14,225 bases of DNA from an uncultured Collinsella sp. (GCA_958403395.1 CATXXF010000046.1:1-14225); one strand, 5' to 3'; positions 7,011 through 14,173 are shown, counted from the stretch's first letter. Numbers and translations are program-made. Notes: generated from the letters alone by a model not told the origin.

Positions 7011-7068
7011 CCGGCAGTTAGGGACGTTCCTAAACTGCCGGCAGAAAAGGAACGTCCCTAACTGCCGG
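7011..7068. repeat. Long perfect inverted repeat IR2 (20-bp arms)
   Basis: CCGGCAGTTAGGGACGTTCC (7011-7030) and its exact reverse complement (7049-7068) flank an 18-nt loop. The loop contains the palindrome CTGCCGGCAG (7035-7044), including AACTGCCGG, which repeats the end of the right arm. The left arm can therefore pair either with the right arm or with the loop, giving two exclusive folds. It lies 18 nt after the zinc-ribbon gene and just before the bidirectional terminator. The core TAGGGAC is shared with the repeat at 5872-5940. Confidence 0.9.
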
Positions 7069-7071
7069 ATA

Positions 7072-7109
7072 AAAAACGAGCGAGGATTTTGAGGTCCTCG
7101 CTCGTTTTT
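7072..7109. terminator. Bidirectional intrinsic terminator between convergent genes
   Basis: AAAAACGAGCGAGGA (7072-7086) pairs perfectly with TCCTCGCTCGTTTTT (7095-7109) around an 8-nt loop. The GC-rich stem is flanked by A-run and T-run, so it gives a stem plus U-tract when read in either direction. It can stop the plus-strand membrane protein gene (ending 6992) and the minus-strand topA gene (ending 7137). Confidence 0.92.
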
Positions 7110-7136
7110 GTTTTAGGTGATGCTTCGACCGTGCGG

Positions 7137-9728
7137 CTACTTGTCGGCATCGGTCTTTTTGGTAGTCGACTTCTTGGCCGTCGTCTTTTTGGCGGTCGTC
7201 TTCTTGGCAGCAGTCTTCTTGGCCGCCGTCGTCTTCTTGGCCGTGCTCGCCTTAGTCGTGGTCTTGCGGCCGCGGGCGGGCTTCTTCTCCTTGGTCGGGC
7301 AGTCCATGTTGACGCAGATACGCCACGGGCCGCGCGCCGTGTTGACCACCACGATGGGGGCGCCGCACTCGGGGCAGGTCTCACCCGTCGCCTCGAGCTT
7401 ACCGCGCGCCGGCAGAGGATAGCTCACGCCGCAGTCATCGTAGTTGGTGCAGCGGATAAAGCGCTTGCCGCTCTTCTCACTCTTGTGCGCGATCAGGTCG
7501 CCATGACGTCCGGCCTCGGCACACACCTTGCACTCGCCCACCTTAAGGTCGGGCTCGTAGTTGGTGGGGCACGTGGGGTTCACGCAGATCTCGAAAGCCT
7601 TCTGACGGAACGGCTGGCATTTAATGCGCGGCGCGCCGCACTCGGGGCACACGGCCGCCTCGCCCTCGAGCGGGCTTACCTTGACGCCGCTCGGCACCGG
7701 ATAGGTCACATCGCAGTCGGGCCAGCCCATGCAGCCGATAAAGCTGCCGCGGGTCTTGGCGCTCGTCTTCATAACCAGGTCCTTGCCGCACTTGGGGCAA
7801 GCGCCCACGCGCGCATCGGCCGTGACGGCGTCGCTGATGGCGTCGCCCAGCTCCTGCGTGTGCTTGAGCAGCTCGTCGAGCACGCCAGCCAGCAGCGCGC
7901 GCGAGTGCGTCACGACATGCTCTTCGGTATCCTCGCCGCGCTCCACACGGGTCATGTCGCCATCGAGCTCGCTGGTCATATCGGGGCTCGTGATGCGCGG
8001 GGCAAACTGCGACAGTGCATCGATAATGGCGATGCCCAGCTGACTCGGCTCCACGGGATCGTTTTTGAGATAGCGCACGGCGTACAGGCGCTCGATGATG
8101 CTCGCGCGCGTGGACTTGGTGCCCAGGCCGCGCTTTTCCATCTCCTGCACGAGCTTGCCCTGGCTGTAGCGCGCGGGCGGCTCGGTCTGCTTGGCCTCGA
8201 GCTTAATGTCGAACACGTCGACCGTATCGCCCTGCTCCAGCGGCGGCATCTGCTCGTCGCGCTTGAGTCCGTACGGGTACGCCTCGCGGAAACCCGGGGT
8301 CACGAGCACATCGCCCGAAGCCACGAACGACTCGCCGTTCACGTCGAGCTCGAGCTTAGTGTTTTCGATGGTCGCGGGACCCATAAGCGTCGCTAGGAAG
8401 CGGCGGGCGATGAGGTCGTAGAGCTTGCGCTGGCCGCCGTCGAGCGTGGACGGATCGCCCTCGCCCGTGGGATAGATAGGCGGGTGGTCGGTGGTCTCGA
8501 CCTTGCCGCGCGTGGGCTTCATGGGGCCGGCGAGGACCTTTTTGCACACGGGCGCCAGCGCCGGGTTGATCTTTGCAAGGTCACTCACCACAGCGCCCAG
8601 ATCAAGCGTCGCGGGGTATACGGTATTGTCGACACGCGGGTAGCTGATGAGGCCCGCCATGTAGAGGGACTCGGCGATGCGCATGGTACGCGCAGGCGAG
8701 ATACCCTCGGCTGCGGCGGCAGCCTGCAGCGAGGTGGTCGCAAACGGCGTGGGCGGCTGCTGCTTGCGCGAGCGCTTGGTCACCGCGGCGACGGTTGCCG
8801 TCTTGGCACCGTCAACGTGACCGTACGCCGTCTCAGCAGCATCCTTGTCGGTAAAGCGCGCCGTCTTGTGCGCGATCTTAAAGCGATCGTCCTCGGCAGC
8901 GCCTTGCGCGGCGCCCATGCCGCGAATCTGCCAATAGTCCTCGGGCACAAACGCCATGCGCTCGCGTTCGCGCTCGACCACCAGGGCAAGCGTCGGCGTC
9001 TGCACGCGGCCGGCGGAACGCACGTTGCCAAAGCCGCCAAACTTGGCGAGCGTCAGGTAGCGCGTGAGCACCGCACCCCAAATGAGGTCGATGTGCTGAC
9101 GGCTCTCGCCGGCGTCGGCCAGGTTCTGGTCGAGCGAGACAAGGTTATCGAAGGCCTGCGTGATCTCGGCCTTGGTAAACGAAGAATACTGGGCGCGGGC
9201 GACCGGCAAGTCGGGCGCCACCTCGCGCACCTTGTTGAGGGCGTCCGAACCGATCAGCTCGCCCTCGCGATCGAAGTCCGTGGCGATGATGACGCTGTCG
9301 GACTTTTTGGCGAGGTTCTTAAGCGAGCGGATGAGTTCCTTCTCGGCCGGCAGCTTAATGACGGGTGCCCAGGTGAGATACGGCAGACTCTCGAGCTTCC
9401 AGCCCTTGATGGAGATGCCGTCGGCAAGAAACGGCTTGCGTTTGGTGTCGTAGGGCGGGCGTGCCAGGCCATCGGGCATGTCGGCCGGTAGCATCTCGCC
9501 GTCCTCGGTAACCGAATACCAGCCCAGCTTTTTATCGAACAGCACGCTGTCGCAAAAATCGGGCGCAAGGATGTGACCGGCCAGGCCGATGGTCACGCAC
9601 TCCTCGCCCTTCCACTCAAAACGGTAGATTGCGGTGTTGTACACCTTGTCCTTTTTGGGTTTGCCCGTGGACAGACGCTCGGCAATCTGACGCGCGGCGT
9701 CGTTTTTCTCTGCGATGATGAGCTTCAA
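7137..9728 (-). CDS. topA: Type IA DNA topoisomerase I, archaeal-like, with Lys-rich tail
   Basis: Relaxes negative supercoils by single-strand cleavage. The 863-residue protein opens with the TOPRIM segment MKLIIAEKNDAARQIAERL. TDFDREGELIG (150-160) holds the Mg-binding acidic residues, and SAGRVQTPTL (238-247) is a type IA signature. The active-site tyrosine is probably Y363 in LISYPRVDN (360-368), closer to the YPR.DN form of archaeal and TopoIII-like enzymes than to bacterial Y-M-R-T-D-S. Four C4 zinc ribbons follow (Cys 644/647/666/672, 694/697/715/720, 733/736/760/766, 785/788/805/810). The last 45 residues are KKTTAKK-type repeats, like the basic tails of actinobacterial TopA. The start is TTG at 9728, with AGGAG 6 nt upstream; it matches the family's N-terminus. 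It lies 54 nt after hypB on the same strand and may be cotranscribed, ending at the terminator at 7072-7109. It may be a second topoisomerase alongside a normal TopA; the window cannot tell. Confidence 0.94.
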   Translation of the reverse strand: MKLIIAEKNDAARQIAERLSTGKPKKDKVYNTAIYRFEWKGEECVTIGLAGHILAPDFCDSVLFDKKLGWYSVTEDGEMLPADMPDGLARPPYDTKRKPFLADGISIKGWKLESLPYLTWAPVIKLPAEKELIRSLKNLAKKSDSVIIATDFDREGELIGSDALNKVREVAPDLPVARAQYSSFTKAEITQAFDNLVSLDQNLADAGESRQHIDLIWGAVLTRYLTLAKFGGFGNVRSAGRVQTPTLALVVERERERMAFVPEDYWQIRGMGAAQGAAEDDRFKIAHKTARFTDKDAAETAYGHVDGAKTATVAAVTKRSRKQQPPTPFATTSLQAAAAAEGISPARTMRIAESLYMAGLISYPRVDNTVYPATLDLGAVVSDLAKINPALAPVCKKVLAGPMKPTRGKVETTDHPPIYPTGEGDPSTLDGGQRKLYDLIARRFLATLMGPATIENTKLELDVNGESFVASGDVLVTPGFREAYPYGLKRDEQMPPLEQGDTVDVFDIKLEAKQTEPPARYSQGKLVQEMEKRGLGTKSTRASIIERLYAVRYLKNDPVEPSQLGIAIIDALSQFAPRITSPDMTSELDGDMTRVERGEDTEEHVVTHSRALLAGVLDELLKHTQELGDAISDAVTADARVGACPKCGKDLVMKTSAKTRGSFIGCMGWPDCDVTYPVPSGVKVSPLEGEAAVCPECGAPRIKCQPFRQKAFEICVNPTCPTNYEPDLKVGECKVCAEAGRHGDLIAHKSEKSGKRFIRCTNYDDCGVSYPLPARGKLEATGETCPECGAPIVVVNTARGPWRICVNMDCPTKEKKPARGRKTTTKASTAKKTTAAKKTAAKKTTAKKTTAKKSTTKKTDADK
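7140..7262 (-). repeat. Degenerate short repeats encoding the topA lysine tail
   Basis: Units resembling GTCTTCTTGGC (plus-strand reading) recur in register with the codons and encode KKT(T/A)A repeats, residues about 822-860 of topA. Low-complexity coding repeats of this kind can change length by slippage. They lie in frame inside the gene and are not a separate element. Confidence 0.75.
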
Positions 9729-9782
9729 AAGAGGCTCCTATCTCGTGTCTCTGCGGCTACGCCCGCCCGTATGGCGGCCGAT

Positions 9783-10466
9783 TTACGCCCTTGCTTGCTC
9801 GATCTGCCCGATGAGCCAATCGCACCAGGCATCCATGCCCTCGCCCTTGCGCGCGCTCACGGCAAACCGCGGCGCCTGCGGATTGAGGTCATCGAGTGTC
9901 TTAGTATACCTATCCATGTCAAAATCGAAAGCCGGGGCCACGTCGACCTTGTTGAGCAGCTGTGCGCCGGCGTGCTGGAAGATGCCCGGGTACTTGATGG
10001 GCTTGTCGTCGCCCTCGGGCACCGAGAGGATCATGATGGACAGGTTCTCGCCCAGGTCAAAGTCGACCGGGCAGACCAAGTTGCCCACGTTTTCGATAAA
10101 GATGACGTCGATGTTTTGAAGGCCCACCGCCTGATCGAACGCATCGACGGCCTCCATAATCATGTTGCCCTCGAGGTGGCACAGGCCACCCGTGTTGATC
10201 TGGATGGCGGGCATGCCGGCTTCCTTCATGGTGATGGCGTCGACATCCGAGGCAATATCGCCCTCGATGACGGCACAGCGCAGGCCAGCCTTGTCGCGCA
10301 GGCGCTCGTTGGTGCCCAGGATCGTGGTGGTCTTGCCCGAACCGGGGCTCGACAGCACATTGATCACATAGGTGTTTGTCTCTTTAAATCGCTGTCGCAG
10401 TTGATCTGCCAGGCGCTCGTTGCGCGACAGGATCGGCGACGCGATATCAATCGTTTTCTCAGCCAT
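9783..10466 (-). CDS. hypB: Hydrogenase/urease nickel-insertion GTPase HypB
   Basis: Cytoplasmic GTPase that, with HypA, delivers nickel to the active site of [NiFe]-hydrogenases. In the 227-residue protein: P-loop SSPGSGKTT (39-47); EGD (68-70); GLCHLEG (94-100) with the metal ligands Cys96 and His97; ENVGNLVCP (125-133) with Cys132 as third metal ligand; NKVD (172-175) for guanine. It lacks the N-terminal CxxCGC motif and the His-rich stretch of some HypB proteins, so only the G-domain metal site is present. The ATG at 10466 has AAGGAG 8 nt upstream. It follows hypA by 55 nt; a -10-like GGGGTATAAA lies in that gap. hypC, D, E and F and the hydrogenase genes are not in the window. Urease maturation is an alternative role, but no urease gene is seen. 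Confidence 0.97.
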   Translation of the reverse strand: MAEKTIDIASPILSRNERLADQLRQRFKETNTYVINVLSSPGSGKTTTILGTNERLRDKAGLRCAVIEGDIASDVDAITMKEAGMPAIQINTGGLCHLEGNMIMEAVDAFDQAVGLQNIDVIFIENVGNLVCPVDFDLGENLSIMILSVPEGDDKPIKYPGIFQHAGAQLLNKVDVAPAFDFDMDRYTKTLDDLNPQAPRFAVSARKGEGMDAWCDWLIGQIEQARA

Positions 10467-10491
10467 ACTCAGCGCTCCTTACTTTTGCCCC

Positions 10492-10497
10492 TTTATA
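10492..10497 (-). promoter_or_regulatory. Possible internal -10 element before hypB
   Basis: The minus strand reads GACGGGGTATAAAGGGG between hypA and hypB. The TATAAA with a preceding G-run resembles the other -10 candidates of this window. No acceptable -35 is present, and it falls just after the hypA stop, so it may be inactive or secondary to an upstream operon promoter. Confidence 0.3.
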
Positions 10498-10521
10498 CCC
10501 CGTCCCCAGGTGGCTGATGGG

Positions 10522-10878
10522 CTAATCGTCGGGGGTTTCGATTTCGATACTTGCGATGTCGAGTTCGCGGCCGTGAAGCAGGCGCACGTTGGCGCCGCCA
10601 CATTGGGGACAGCGGCAATGGAAGCGATCGTGCTCAAAGACCTCCCCGCAGTCCAGACACTCGCTTTGTGGATGGACTTCCTCCACGGCAAGCTCGCAGC
10701 CTCGCGTGAGCGAGTCCTCATCGCGAAATGTCTCCCACGCAAAGTCGAGCGCCTCGCGCACAACTTCGGTCATATCCCCGATACGCAGCGTTACCAAAAC
10801 GGCGCGCGAGGCCCCCGCCCCACGCGCCGCGCGAATCACTGTATCGAGTATGCCGTTGACAATGCCAACCTCGTGCAT
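10522..10878 (-). CDS. hypA: Hydrogenase nickel-incorporation protein HypA
   Basis: Nickel metallochaperone of 118 residues, the usual length. It begins MHE, where His2 and the N-terminus bind nickel. The structural zinc site is CLDC (74-77) and CPQC (90-93), with an extra Cys at 88, followed by the usual C-terminal GRELDIASIEIE strand. It partners HypB, encoded next. The ATG at 10878 is 6 nt after the tatC stop, and its GAGGAG signal lies inside the 3' end of tatC, which implies translational coupling with the Tat genes. This ties nickel-enzyme maturation to Tat export. Confidence 0.97.
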   Translation of the reverse strand: MHEVGIVNGILDTVIRAARGAGASRAVLVTLRIGDMTEVVREALDFAWETFRDEDSLTRGCELAVEEVHPQSECLDCGEVFEHDRFHCRCPQCGGANVRLLHGRELDIASIEIETPDD

Positions 10879-10884
10879 ACCGAT

Positions 10885-11676
10885 TTACTCCTCGTCGTCC
10901 TCATCGTCCGAGAACAGGTCCAGACGGCTCACAAACAAGCCCTCCTTGCCCTCGCGCGCGGTAATGACCACGCGGGCAATGGCGAGCGAAATCTCGTAGA
11001 GCGAGAGCAGGGCACCATACATGAGGCCCAGCGTAACGGGCGAGCCGTCGGGCGTAATCACAGCCGAGCCCACAAGCAGGCCCACGTACACGTAGCGCCA
11101 GGCGCCGCGGAAGGCCGCGTAGGACACGATGTGGAAGACGGACAGGTAGAAGATGATAAGCGGCAGCTCAAACGCCACGCCAAAGCCGATCATAAAGAGC
11201 AGCTCCATGTTGACGTAGTTCTCCAGGTCGGGCAGCGCCGTGGCGACGGCCGAGGTCTCGCCGATAAGCCACTCAAAGCCCGCCGGGATGATGATGAAAT
11301 AGCAGAAGATGGCGCCCAGGAAGAACAGCACCGTCGAGGCGAGCACCGTGGGCACGACCCATTTGCGCTCGTTGGGACGCAGCGCCGGCAGGAAAAATGC
11401 TAGAATCTGCCAGATGATCATGGGCGTGCACATGACCACGGCCATCTTGATGGCCAGCGAGAAGCGCAGGCCAAAGCCGCCGAGCGTGGTGGTGATGTAG
11501 AACTTACCGTCCGGCACAAAGGAGCGGATGGGGTCTTCCAGGATGTCGAGCACCACGGGCGTGGCGAAATACAGCACGATGGCGGCGGCAAACACCGACA
11601 CGACCACGATAGTCAGGCGGCGACGGAGCTCTCCCAGGTGATCGAAGAGCGGCATGCGCGCAGGTCCGATAGGCAT
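10885..11676 (-). CDS. tatC: Twin-arginine translocase subunit TatC
   Basis: Polytopic core of the Tat system, which exports folded proteins bearing RR signal peptides. The 263-residue protein has six likely membrane spans (about 20-40, 75-97, 108-131, 155-180, 193-208, 212-232). Diagnostic motifs are FDHLGELRRRL (11-21), FFLPALRPNERK (94-105), FELP with Glu170 in the fourth span, and VITPD (206-210). The C-terminal tail is acidic (DLFSDDEDDEE). The ATG at 11676 overlaps the tatA/B stop as TAATG, with GGGAGG 9 nt upstream; a second Met at residue 8 is less likely. Confidence 0.97.
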   Translation of the reverse strand: MPIGPARMPLFDHLGELRRRLTIVVVSVFAAAIVLYFATPVVLDILEDPIRSFVPDGKFYITTTLGGFGLRFSLAIKMAVVMCTPMIIWQILAFFLPALRPNERKWVVPTVLASTVLFFLGAIFCYFIIIPAGFEWLIGETSAVATALPDLENYVNMELLFMIGFGVAFELPLIIFYLSVFHIVSYAAFRGAWRYVYVGLLVGSAVITPDGSPVTLGLMYGALLSLYEISLAIARVVITAREGKEGLFVSRLDLFSDDEDDEE

Positions 11677-12257
11677 TACTCATCGCCTCCCTTCGAGGCG
11701 TCGGCGGCAGCGGCGTCGTCCTCGGCCTCGAGCTCGCGGGCGAGCTGGTCGACGACGGCCTTGCGCTTGCGGGGACGACGGGCGTAGAGGTCGGCCGTCG
11801 TGGGCTCTACCGGCTCGGGCTCGGGTTCCGGTTCTGCAGCAGGCTCGGGCTCGACGACAGGCTCGGCGGCAGCGGCAGGCTCGGCACCCTCGGCCTCCTC
11901 AGCAGCACCCTCGCCCTCGGCGGCAGCCTCGCTCGCGGCCTTCTCGGCAGCAAGGCGGGCACGGCGCTCGGCAAAGGTCTCCTTCTTGGCGGGCGCTGCC
12001 GTCTCGGCGGCATCCTTGTCCGCATCGGAATCGTCATCGACGGCAGTCTTCTTGGGCTTGACCGGTGCCGAAGCGGCCTCGCTTACCGGATCGATAATCT
12101 CAGACTGAACAACGGCCGTCATCTTTTCCTGCGTCTCGCGGAACTGACGGATGGCACGGCCGATCGTGCGGCCCATCTGCGGGAGCTTATCCGGGCCAAA
12201 CAGCAAAAAGCCGAAGACCACGATGATCGCGAGCTCACCCTCTCCAATACCAAACAC
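11676..12257 (-). CDS. tatA/B: Tat translocase TatA/TatB family subunit
   Basis: A 193-residue protein with the classic layout: short N-terminus MFGIGEGE, one membrane span (about 8-21), hinge FGPDKLPQMGR (20-30), an amphipathic helix (31-50), and a long acidic tail. Glu8 and the FGP hinge are TatB-like rather than TatA-like. The tail (about 57-193) is Ala/Glu/Pro-rich, with an EPEP-type repeat, and ends with a basic RRPRKRK patch (163-169) before a last acidic helix. The start chosen is GTG at 12257, with TTGGAGG 5 nt upstream and an exact family N-terminus. A longer reading from 12302 would put 15 non-family residues in front. It is coupled to tatC. Only one TatA/B-type gene is seen here, so it may serve both roles, or another tatA lies elsewhere. 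Confidence 0.92.
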   Translation of the reverse strand: MFGIGEGELAIIVVFGFLLFGPDKLPQMGRTIGRAIRQFRETQEKMTAVVQSEIIDPVSEAASAPVKPKKTAVDDDSDADKDAAETAAPAKKETFAERRARLAAEKAASEAAAEGEGAAEEAEGAEPAAAAEPVVEPEPAAEPEPEPEPVEPTTADLYARRPRKRKAVVDQLARELEAEDDAAAADASKGGDE

Positions 12258-12332
12258 ACATACCTCCAAGGCTCGATGTGAGTCGAGCCCGCACCGCGCC
12301 ATTCGGCCGGAACTCGTCTATTCATTCGGTCA

Positions 12333-12338
12333 AGTATA
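12333..12338 (-). promoter_or_regulatory. Candidate -10 element of the tat-hyp operon
   Basis: The minus strand reads GCGCTATACTTGACC in the 153-nt gap between the STAS gene and tatA/B. TATACT fits a -10, but the -35 at 17 nt is CGGACG, a poor match. It directly follows an imperfect hairpin (12339-12366; arms GCGC-CGGACG and CGTCCG-GCGC with one mismatch) that may weakly end the upstream transcript. The same TATACTT appears upstream of the aminotransferase gene. Confidence 0.35.
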
Positions 12339-12410
12339 GCGCCCGGACGCCAAAACGTCCGAGCGCATCACAAACATATGCCAAACGGCACGCCCTTTTG
12401 GGGGCAAAGA

Positions 12411-12725
12411 TTATGCAGCGGTGATCGAAATCTCCTGGTCGACACCCAACAGCTGAACCACGCGCATTACCGAGGGCTGCACATTGGTGCAGCTAAAGCG
12501 CTTGCCGTGGTCGACCGCGTGGTGCGCGGCGCCCACGAGCACGCCAATGCCCGTCGAATCGATGTAGCTCACCTGGGCAAAATCGAGCTCAACGGCCTCA
12601 GTGGGCTGCTCGAGCGCCAGGTCGATGGCATTGCGCAGGCTATCGGCGTTAGAGATGTCGATCTCGCCGGTTACCTTAATGGTGTAGAGCTCTGGCGTGG
12701 GGTTGGTGGAAATACCCAAATCCAT
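12411..12725 (-). CDS. STAS-domain anti-sigma-factor antagonist
   Basis: A 104-residue single-domain STAS protein of the SpoIIAA/RsbV type. VTGEIDISNADSL (18-30) and SYIDSTGIGVLVGA (53-66) are the family signatures, and Ser57 in DSTG is the expected phosphorylation site. Unphosphorylated members bind a kinase/anti-sigma factor and free its sigma factor. No RsbW-like kinase, PP2C phosphatase or sigma factor gene is adjacent, so the partner must be elsewhere. The ATG at 12725 has AAAGGAG 7 nt upstream. It lies 51 nt after the aminotransferase gene, with a weak -10-like TACTAT at 12762-12757 in the gap, and 153 nt before tatA/B. Length and motifs are intact. Confidence 0.95.
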   Translation of the reverse strand: MDLGISTNPTPELYTIKVTGEIDISNADSLRNAIDLALEQPTEAVELDFAQVSYIDSTGIGVLVGAAHHAVDHGKRFSCTNVQPSVMRVVQLLGVDQEISITAA

Positions 12726-12776
12726 GTATATGCTCCTTTACGTATCGAAGGTGCGGATAGTACGGGAAGCCGCGCG

Positions 12777-14081
12777 TTAAGCGCGCTCGGCACGCGCGAG
12801 CTCGGCAGCGACAAGCTTAACGGCCAGCACCAGCACATCGAGCGCGGCCTCCAGGTCCTCGACCGTGGGATAGCTCGGCGCGATGCGGATGTTGGTATCG
12901 CGCGGGTCCTTGCCATAGGGCCAGGTAGCACCGGCCGGCGTGAGCTTGACGCCCAGGTCAGCACAAAGCGCAGCGACCTTTTGGGCCGAGCCCTCGGGAC
13001 CATCAAAGCTCACAAAGTAGCCGCCGCGGGGATGCGTCCAAGTGGCGCAACCCGTATCGCCCAGGCCCTCGGTGAGCTTGCGCTCAACGGCCTCAAAGCG
13101 CGGGCGCAGGAACTCGGCGTGCTTTTTCATGTGCTCCCTGACCGCCTCGATGGTAGGAAGGAAACGCACGTGGCGCAGCTGGTTGAGCTTGTCGGCGCTG
13201 ATAAGGCCTGCCTTCAGGCGCTTGGAGAACTCGGCGATGACCGCGGGGCTCGCACCGATAAAGCCGATACCGGCGCCCGGGAAGGTGATCTTGGACGTCG
13301 AGGCGAAGGCCACCACGCGATCCTCGGTGCCCGCCGCGCGAGCGAGGTCGAAGATATTGGCGAGCTCGTCGGTCTCGTCGTACAGGTCGTGCACGCAGTA
13401 GGCGTTGTCCCAGAAGATGCGGAAATCGGGCGCGGCCGTGGGCATCTCGACCAGGCGACGCACGGTGTCCTCGCTAAAGGTAATGCCCGTGGGGTTGGAA
13501 TACTTGGGCACGCACCAGATACCCTTGATGGAGTCGTCGGCGGCAACCAGGCGCTCGACCTCGTCCATGTCGGGGCCGTTGTCGGTCATCGCGACGGGGA
13601 CGTTCTCGATACCCAGATCGGCGGTGATGCCAAAGTGGCGGTCGTAGCCGGGAACGGGGCACAGGAACTTGACCTTCTTGCCGTCGTGCGCGGCCTCATA
13701 AGCCTCCCAGGGCTCGCTGCCGCACGAGCCGCAACGCCAGAACATACCGGCAATATCGTGCTCGATCAGCAAGCTCGACGAACCCAGCACGAGCGTCTGC
13801 TCGGCGGGGCAACCCAGGAACTCCCCCGCCAGCTTGCGTGCCGAGGGAATGCCCTCAAAGCAGCCGTAGTTGGAGCAGTCGACATTGCCGTCGTGCAGAT
13901 CGGCATCGGCATTGAGGATATCGAGCATGGGTCGAGAGATGTCCACCTGGGAGGGCGACGGCTTGCCGCGGGCCATGTCGAGCGCCAGGCCCTTGGCCTT
14001 GACCTCGGCGACCTCGGCTTTGAGCGCCTCGATGGCGGCATCGAGTTCGGTGGTTTCCATCTTCTGGTAGATCGTCTGCAT
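12777..14081 (-). CDS. PLP-dependent aspartate aminotransferase, type Ic-like
   Basis: A fold-type I PLP aminotransferase of 434 residues. Visible hallmarks are the N-terminal LDMARGKPSPSQVDIS (34-49), GSSSL (100-104), CVPKYSNPTGITFS (190-203), FWDNAYCVHD (223-232) with the PLP-contacting Asp225, FASTSKITFPGAGIGF (259-274) with Lys264 as Schiff-base lysine, and NIRIAPSYP (397-405) with the substrate carboxylate-binding Arg399. These fit the family PF12897-type enzymes of actinobacteria, for which aspartate aminotransferase activity is known (glutamate plus oxaloacetate to 2-oxoglutarate plus aspartate). Substrate specificity here is not proven. The ATG at 14081 has AAAGG 8 nt upstream. It is the first minus-strand gene in the window; a -10 candidate lies at 14123-14128. 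Confidence 0.93.
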   Translation of the reverse strand: MQTIYQKMETTELDAAIEALKAEVAEVKAKGLALDMARGKPSPSQVDISRPMLDILNADADLHDGNVDCSNYGCFEGIPSARKLAGEFLGCPAEQTLVLGSSSLLIEHDIAGMFWRCGSCGSEPWEAYEAAHDGKKVKFLCPVPGYDRHFGITADLGIENVPVAMTDNGPDMDEVERLVAADDSIKGIWCVPKYSNPTGITFSEDTVRRLVEMPTAAPDFRIFWDNAYCVHDLYDETDELANIFDLARAAGTEDRVVAFASTSKITFPGAGIGFIGASPAVIAEFSKRLKAGLISADKLNQLRHVRFLPTIEAVREHMKKHAEFLRPRFEAVERKLTEGLGDTGCATWTHPRGGYFVSFDGPEGSAQKVAALCADLGVKLTPAGATWPYGKDPRDTNIRIAPSYPTVEDLEAALDVLVLAVKLVAAELARAERA

Positions 14082-14122
14082 GGGTGCGACCTTTCACGAA
14101 GCGGTACGTTGCAGTTCTTCTA

Positions 14123-14151
14123 AGTATAGACCGCCACCGTCGCAACGTTAT
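14123..14151 (-). promoter_or_regulatory. Candidate promoter of the aminotransferase gene
   Basis: TATACT (14128-14123 on the minus strand) lies about 42 nt upstream of the ATG, a plausible -10. The hexamer 17 nt further upstream is ATAACG, a weak -35. Activity would need an activator, or the true -35 differs. Confidence 0.4.
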
Positions 14152-14173
14152 GAAGCCGTGATAGATTAAGTTG

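Noticed and set aside
7140..7262. Short repeats as a possible CRISPR array
   Set aside because: Units are degenerate, in frame and without unique spacers; they encode the lysine tail of the topoisomerase.
7089..8396. A 435-codon plus-strand open frame opposite topA
   Set aside because: It begins inside the terminator, runs antisense to the conserved zinc ribbons of topA, and its Leu/Ala/Arg/His-rich product has no recognisable motif.
12258..12302. A longer tatA/B start at 12302
   Set aside because: It puts 15 residues before the universal short N-terminus and hydrophobic span; the GTG at 12257 has a good ribosome-binding site and gives MFGIG.
12392..12405. GCCC-TTTT-GGGGC hairpin after the STAS gene as a terminator
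   Set aside because: The stem is only four base pairs and has no U-tract downstream on the minus strand.
12378..14123. A 581-codon plus-strand open frame opposite the aminotransferase and STAS genes
   Set aside because: It is antisense to two well-supported genes, has no domain signature, and long antisense frames are expected in high-GC coding sequence.
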